Positions 58,401-64,000 of a DNA stretch of 64,000 nucleotides are shown piece by piece (position 1 is the stretch's first letter; every line of letters begins with the position of its first letter). Origin of the DNA: Prillingera fragicola (taxonomy: Eukaryota > Basidiomycota > Tremellomycetes > Trichosporonales > Trichosporonaceae); the NCBI GenBank assembly GCA_002335605.1, contig BEDY01000004.1, positions 372,001 to 436,000 on the forward strand, given 5' to 3'. The translations under genes and the position numbers were made by a program. The notes under the pieces are model-generated. The model saw only the letters and a list, made by a program, of their open reading frames with translations, was not told where the DNA came from and ran no database searches.

Positions 58401-61153
58401 AGAATGGCATGTTCAGCAAGGGGTGGAGTGCCCATCTGCTCCTGGCGCAGCCTGTCGCGCTCGGCCTGAGCCTTTTCAACAAGCCGGCGCTGGATGAGCG
58501 ACAGCTCCTCCTTGCCCATGCCGCTGGCGTTCTTGAGCAGCTCAAGATCGACACGGTCCTGCTCGTCACCACTGGGCGGGACGTGCTCGGTTTTCGGGTC
58601 ACCGAACAGTGCATCCCATGGCGAGTTGCCCTCGTGGGCAGGCGGTCCGTCAAACGTCGACTGCACGGAGCGCATCGAGAAACGGGTCGACTCGTTGTCA
58701 GCCGCAGGTAGAGTTGACTGCTCCTCGGTAGCCAGACCCAGGTTGTTCGTAGGTTCCGGCGATTCGGGTAACGCTGCCTCATGGTCGTCGTTCTCGTAGC
58801 TCTCGCTCATGACTTCGTCCGTTTCGTCAATGTTGACTACACCACGACCTGGGGGCGAGTGCACAGCCATGGCGGAGCCCGAGCGCCAAGCGCCATATGA
58901 CTCGTCGATACTGTGGCTCGCCTGGTGGCGTAAGGAGAGCACGCCGGGGGTAGGAACATGCTCGATACGCTGGGTCGGCGTGAGCGAGCGCGAGTTCTGG
59001 TCAGGCCGCTCCTGCTGAGCCGACAGTGAACGCGCAAGCTGCTGTCCCGCACGCGCCGGTGCAGGGTAAGACCGTTTGCCTATCAGCATTTGCTCGTTGA
59101 CCTGCGGAGGCGTGTATGGCGACTGAGGCGAGCCGATGGGCGTCGACCCCTTTGACGAAATCGACCCGCGTACTGGTCGGGGTTGGCCAGGGACGTAGCC
59201 TGGCACGGCGGCGTTGGCAGCCATGCCAAAAGATGGCGAGGGGGTGTACCGCACAGGCTGGGGGCGGTAGGGTGTAAGTGCGGGGCGCTGTGGTCCATTG
59301 TAGTCTGTATCGGATTCGCCTGATCGTGTCGACGACGCCGAGTACTGAGACTGGTGACGGCTCTTGCCTTGAGCTCCAGGCGAGAGCTGGGGGTATGCCA
59401 GCTGGGCCATCGGCGATCCAACGGAGACCGGAGATCTTGCCGAAGCTTCCAGTGACCTCATGGCGGATTCCGGCGACCACATCGTAGCATCAGGCGAACG
59501 CATGGCCAACTCTGGTGACCTCGTTCCCGCTGAGGAAGCATCGTCATTCCGCGGCGATGAAGGAATAGTCGGCAGGTGCGTGTCCTCTGGGTAGCGGTAG
59601 GAGGCGCCTCCTTGCGATGCCGGTGAGGCGTACGGGAATGCCGACGATGGTGCTCCGCCGGATGCCGGCGATGCGGCATATGGAAAAACGGACGACTGGG
59701 TCGAAGAATTTCCAGAGTGCTGTCGATCCAAGGCATGTCCCTGATACTGTCCCTGCGGGTCGTACTCTCCCTCACCATTTGCGTCCAACATTTCCTCGTG
59801 GTCCTGGTCGTCGTCATCCTCGGTGTGGCGCATCGATTTGTCCTGTCCGAGGTGTGTCTCAATTTCGAGCAGCGCAAGAGATATACGTTTTGCCTGCGCC
59901 TGGCTGATTCCGACCATCAGAGACTGGCGTTTCTGGGGCTGCGGGGCGTTGCCCGAAGGGATCCTCGGTGTGGGGCCGGGGGCGTCCAAAGGTGTTCGGC
60001 GAACGGGCAGAGGTTCGTCTTTCAATGGCTCGTTATGATACTGGAATGCCTCGCTGGCCGGGGGTGGGGGCTGGCGGTTGGACCTGGGAAGAGTGTTGAA
60101 GGAGGGCTGCACCGAGGCATTGATGGATCCTGTGGGAGTTACTGTGCCGTCCGAAGTTGGGCTCGCACTCCGTCCCTGGCTGCTCTGACTCCTTTCGCCC
60201 GCGTTCATGCGCCGTGTTGGCGAGTCTGGAGAGGACGTAAAGCTGTTCTTGCTCGGGCTCTTGGTGATCTTGTTCAGATAGTTGTGGTCGCGGCCGCTCT
60301 GAGCACTGGAGAATCCGTACGAGCGCATCTTGACCTTTTCGCGACCAAAGGTGTTGAACTGCGAGGGGTTGAGCGAGTTTGCAGAGTTGGAGGGTGACAT
60401 GCCGGGGCTGTGGGGGGAGCTAGCGCCATCCGATCCGGGCCCGGGAATGATTGGCGTTGTCGCCGTTGCATAGCTCATCGCCGAGCCTGAGCGGAACGAC
60501 GCTGGTCCCCAATCACTTTCCAAGTGAGGCGGGTTGCCATCCCACTCGGAAATGTTGGTCACTCTTGACTGCGGAGAGAGCTGGGAGGATGGATTTGGTG
60601 AAGGCGCATAAAGATGCTGCTGCTGTTTCTGCTGCTGGTACTGCGGACCTGGTCGTGGTGCGCGGCCGTCTCGTATTTCTTGCAACAGCATTTCCTCCTC
60701 CTCGAGCGTCAAGCTCGGTCCACCGGTACGCGTACGCTGCTGGGCCAGCAGGGTGCGGACCGATGTCTCGGGCGCGGCGGTGAGGGTGGGCAGGAGGACG
60801 GAGAACCGTTCCGTCAAGCTACGTGGTCAGCGCGCGTGTCTCCTAATTTTGGGCTCCTGAACGCCGAGCTTGAGGGAAGGCGTTGCTGCGCGTGCGTCCA
60901 CACAGCGACCTGTTGCACGTTCCACTCACCCAGGGAGGATTAGAGAGTTGCGTATGTCGACATTGAGACTGGGCGCGACGCGCGGGAGCGGCGTCGGCGC
61001 GGCGGGAGTCTTGTCCTTCTTGCGCTTGGCGGTCCGCTTCCTGGGGAGTGTGAGCAGTGCGTCGAGCGGCCAGGACCGATGCTTGTCGCTTTCGGGACAT
61101 GGTGCAGCAGTGCAAGTGCAAAGTGTAGGTACGTACCGAAAGATCTTGTCCAT
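55430..61153 (-). CDS. Large (~1,820 aa) Ser/Pro/Gln-rich disordered protein with conserved N- and C-terminal segments
   Basis: Not assigned to a named family. Exon 1 is tiny: ATG at 61153 encodes MDKIF. A ~98-nt intron leads to RKRTAKRKKDKTPAAPTPLP, RVAPSLNVDIRNSLILPG; a second intron (~60932-60818) joins to LTERFSVLLPTLTAAPETSV and RTLLAQQRTRTGGPSLTLEE. This basic-then-RNSLILPGL-RFSVLLPTL head resembles a conserved start in many fungal polarity or wall-related disordered proteins. The middle 1,450 residues are Ser/Pro/Gln-rich with many SP/TP sites. The last exon has a second conserved segment, EYADGRVVWNIVNALRGEER, and RVYYTSATDVADLIDHLSAD. It ends AAPGGIRGA. Splice phases are consistent. 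Function is unknown; nucleic-acid or polarity roles would be speculation. Confidence 0.75.
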
Positions 61154-62262
61154 CTTGGGCGACCGTCCCCGCTCGGACTAGGACGTCTCGAGGTGCGTTG
61201 CTGGTCGCCGCGCCGGTTGCCTCGAGCAAGGGGGATTTGGGGGGCAGAGGGGTCGGCGCAAAGGAAGGAGTGGGGGGGAGAGTGTGCCCTTTGAGTGATG
61301 TGCGCGTGTGAGAGGGTATGCTGCTGGGGGTGTATGTGTGCGGAGTGTGCCGTGTACGTGGATGTGTAGAGTAGATGTCCTAGTTTGAATGGTTGCAATG
61401 GATCAAGAGCAGAAAGACGAAGGGATAGTGCTTCCCGGTACAATCCCGGCCGTCGTGCTGGGCTGGGACGGTGGATGCTCCCCGCGTACTGGAATTTTGG
61501 TGTGGGTGGGCCGGGGTACATTACAGATGCTGTAATCTCTTGGGTAACCTTTCGTATTACTCCTTTGGGTCTGCATGCATGTTTCCTAGTAGCTCGTGCT
61601 GTCTGAGCACCTCTGCAGGCCATGACATTCTCGTCTACTGCTACTCATAACAGGACAGCTCCACGACATTCATTTGCCTGCAACAACGCGTAGCTCGTGT
61701 CCAGCCACCACCACGTTTGCAACCAAGCCACGACCCACTCAAATGGTCACTGTGCCTCTTTTTGCGTAAGACCCACATACTTTTGATTCTCTACAGTGCA
61801 GAAAATACATGTCAAGCTTTCAAAGGCACGCCCTGTGGCCCGTCGGTTGCCAGTTGTAGCCATCAACCTCAACCATGCCACCATACCATACCCCGGTGCC
61901 AGAGACGCGACATGGACGCTCCACAACGTCCTGATGGATGGGACAGGGCTCTAGGAACACTGACAGGTAGTGCTGTATATCTTCATGCTGGGTATATACC
62001 GTTATAAAACTCGACCTCTACTTTGATATGTTTGTTGGCATGCGGAGCGACACATGCCCATGCTCGCGTGGCGTGCCTGTGTCACTCGGCACGCACTCGG
62101 CCAAACGAGGTCACTCGCCCATCACGCACGACAATGCAGCAAGACGGCCTAGGGCGGCGCATGGCATGCTCTCCAGGCAGTGACATCTGACCATGGCGTA
62201 CACTGCTGCACACATGGTTGCGCCGCGCAGCGCACCAGATACACGTCCCCATGCACACATGG
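61154..62262. other. Intergenic region upstream of the large disordered-protein gene
   Basis: RRP45 3' flank and 5' flank of the 1.8-kaa protein gene. Small frames have no family resemblance. A purine-rich stretch near 61260-61330 could be part of the - leader. I see nothing else. Confidence 0.55.
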
Positions 62263-63284
62263 TTAGATGACCTCGACGACGCGCTGCTGGCTGTCCTTGT
62301 CGAGCGCAGCCTCCATGTCCTTGACCATGGCGCGCACGCGCTCAACACCGACACGCACGACAGTCATGATCTCGTCCGTGCTCAAGGCACTGCCACCGGC
62401 CTTGGACAGGACACAGAGCTCACGCTGGGCGTTGAGCGTGATGGTCATCGTGCCCGCGGCGAGAATCTCCTCGAGGTGGGTAGGGTCGAGGAGTGGTGGG
62501 AGGTTTTCAAAGTAGGCAAAAGTGAGACAGAGGGGGGTGTGGTGGATAGCCAGAGGGGCTGGTGCGCGCTCGTCAGGCGAGTGGACAATGACCTCGTCGC
62601 CAATAACCTCGACGTCAGGCTTGCGGAAGTGGCGCAAGGCTGTCATGGCTGCCAATGATGCACAGTCGAGCAGATTGCCGTCGTCGGAGAGGAAGTGAAG
62701 CGTCAGGCGGAGGTGCCAGACCTGTATCGTCAGTAAGGAGAAGCAATTCCTTGCATCAAGACTGGGGCGACGCACCTTCTCTCCAGCAATGATACACAAT
62801 GCCTCACGGTCGACGGCCTCGGTGCGCCTGATGCTCTTCTCCAGCAACCTCGTGATCATGACCTCGTCCTCTGATGCGCTGCGCCGTCAGTACAGCCCCC
62901 TAGTTGAAAAACATCTGTGCAGCCGAGCGCCGCTGAGCCGTACTCACCGTCCAGCTTCGAACACACTCGACGCCATGGGGCTGATCTCCGAGTTGATCTG
63001 CAGGAAGCCCTCGTACGGCCTGTCATCCCTAGGCTTTGTAATAGTAGCAGTGACCTGCGCAAGCACACTGCTCTCTGTCAGCCTCCCAACCTCCATGGCC
63101 CAAGCACAAGCTAAACGTACACAGTCTTGCCCAAGCGACACTCGACGCTGCCCAACTCGGCACCAAAGCTGAGCTCATACTTGCGCTGCTCGAGGGGCAC
63201 ACGTCCGTCGAGGCGCTTACCCTCTTCGAGCGCAGCGACGAGAAAGTCTTTCTGGACAGACGGGGGGTCGATTTCGCGCGGCAT
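62263..63284 (-). CDS. RRP45: Exosome core subunit Rrp45 (EXOSC9, RNase PH-like)
   Basis: RNase PH-type subunit of the RNA exosome ring, needed for rRNA processing and mRNA decay; in eukaryotes the ring is not itself catalytic. The start MPREIDPPSVQKDFLVAALE is followed by GKRLDGRVPLEQRKYELSFG, the family head, and ELGSVECRLGKT. Spliced exons give VLAQVTATITKPRDDRPYEG, FLQINSEISPMASSVFEAGR, EVMITRLLEKSIRRTEAVDR and VWHLRLTLHFLSDDGNLLDC, ASLAAMTALRHFRKPDVEV, matching Rrp45. It ends DKDSQQRVVEVI. About 300 aa with three introns, typical length. Identification is strong. Confidence 0.93.
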
Positions 63285-63881
63285 TGCTTGCGGTCTGGTA
63301 CGGTGAGGTTGTGGGTGGCGTTGGTGGTCAACTTTTGGACGAGGGTCATGAGCCCGAAGTGGCGTTTGGTTCCGTGCCTCCACCACAAGCTTGGCGTCCT
63401 GTATGCCTGTCACCCACGTTGATGGCGAGCTCTTCCTATGCATAGAGCTAATGTTTTTGACAGTAGCTAGCGCTAGACTGCGATCATGAGGCCTGAGAGC
63501 ACTGGAGTGCATGAGTAGGTACGCCAGGACTACGCAGCGAGACGGGACCGTGTCAACGGGCCCTCGAGTGGCACAGGACTTCTGTCCCATATATGCTGAG
63601 GGGCACCTTCTCATGCATGTGTTCACCTCTATTCCACCTCTAACACTGCCTCTGACTCTACAATGCACCTGGCTTGAAGCAACAACGTCCGCATCAGTGC
63701 ATGAGCAACAACAACGACAATGACATCTTGACCATCCGCCCTCCCGCGGTTGGTTGCTCGCTAGCGCCACACGCCATTTTCCGTCTATTCCCGCTCACCC
63801 AGGAGGCACCCACCCACCTTGTCCATCATCAACCCTCCCGAGCAGCCCACCAGACATCCCCTCACGCACCCCCGAACAGCC
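63285..63881. other. Divergent intergenic region between RRP45 and the 3'-edge gene
   Basis: This 597 bp separates divergent start codons. Antisense frames have no family resemblance. The right part (63780-63880) is C-rich, like leaders elsewhere in the window. Confidence 0.55.
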
Positions 63882-64000
63882 ATGTCCCTCCTCCCCCGCC
63901 TCCTCCGCACCGCGGCACGCACGCCGCTTCTCGCGCGCGCCGGCTCGTCCTCGGCCCCCTCGCCCGTCCAGTTTATCGCGGCGGACATTTCGCCCCGCAC
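63882..64000 (+). CDS. N-terminus of a probable mitochondrial protein (3'-partial)
   Basis: ATG at 63882 in good context (CAGCCATGTC). The 39 visible codons begin MSLLPRLLRTAARTPLLARA, rich in Arg, Ala, Leu and Ser with no acidic residues for the first ~30 positions: a mitochondrial targeting presequence. It continues GSSSAPSPVQFIAADISPR, the likely start of the mature protein, before the window ends. Too little is visible to name the protein. Confidence 0.6.
   Translation, partial: MSLLPRLLRTAARTPLLARAGSSSAPSPVQFIAADISPR

Overview
The window is 64 kb of nuclear DNA from a basidiomycete yeast or related fungus. The genes are densely packed, G+C-rich and intron-rich. Most introns are only about 35-55 nt, with GT(G/A)(A/C)G donors, CTNAC/CTGAC branch points close to the acceptor, and AG acceptors. 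Gene content (DASH subunit ASK1, SAGA Ubp8, CORVET Vps8, CipC-like stress protein, DUF1996 secreted protein), the tiny introns and the base composition point to Tremellomycetes. A Trichosporonales relative such as Vanrija, Apiotrichum or Cutaneotrichosporon is my best guess, by inference and not from any search.

Layout, left to right. A 5'-truncated RTF1 (Paf1 complex) lies on +. MTC1 and SYO1 follow on -. A 0.9 kb divergent promoter region carries a (CTGG)13 microsatellite. CDC55 (PP2A B55) and MPS1 (spindle kinase) are on +, then a small single-pass membrane protein on -. GAPDH follows with a recognisable strong promoter, then a CipC-like stress protein with an unusual RGG/GGYGG tail on -. 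After a 2.1 kb gene-poor stretch comes an unrecognised Ser/Pro-rich protein on +. UBP8 (-) and ASK1 (+) share a short promoter. VPS8 (-) and a DH-domain RhoGEF (+) are also divergent. MGST3 (MAPEG family) is followed by 2.9 kb with no supportable gene. Then come a secreted DUF1996 protein, an M1 aminopeptidase (APE2-like) with an apparent 1-nt frameshift and a 6-nt microexon, a BRCT protein, phosphomannose isomerase, NSRP1-like (-), and a GH99/GH71-like hydrolase with a C-terminal fascin-type trefoil. The right end has a 1.8-kaa disordered protein with conserved ends (-), exosome RRP45 (-), and the first codons of a mitochondrial-type protein (+).

Functionally this is mostly housekeeping: transcription elongation and SAGA deubiquitination (RTF1, UBP8), mitosis (CDC55, MPS1, ASK1), ribosome assembly and RNA processing (SYO1, NSRP1, RRP45), trafficking (VPS8), polarity (RhoGEF), glycolysis and mannose supply (GAPDH, PMI40), and cell-surface or secreted functions. 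I found no operon-like cluster, CRISPR array, transposon, tRNA, rRNA or secondary-metabolite cluster, and no convincing novel multi-gene system. The most informative oddities are the aminopeptidase frameshift and microexon, the CipC-RGG fusion, several orphan proteins, and a motif cluster in the gene-poor region between CipC and the orphan.
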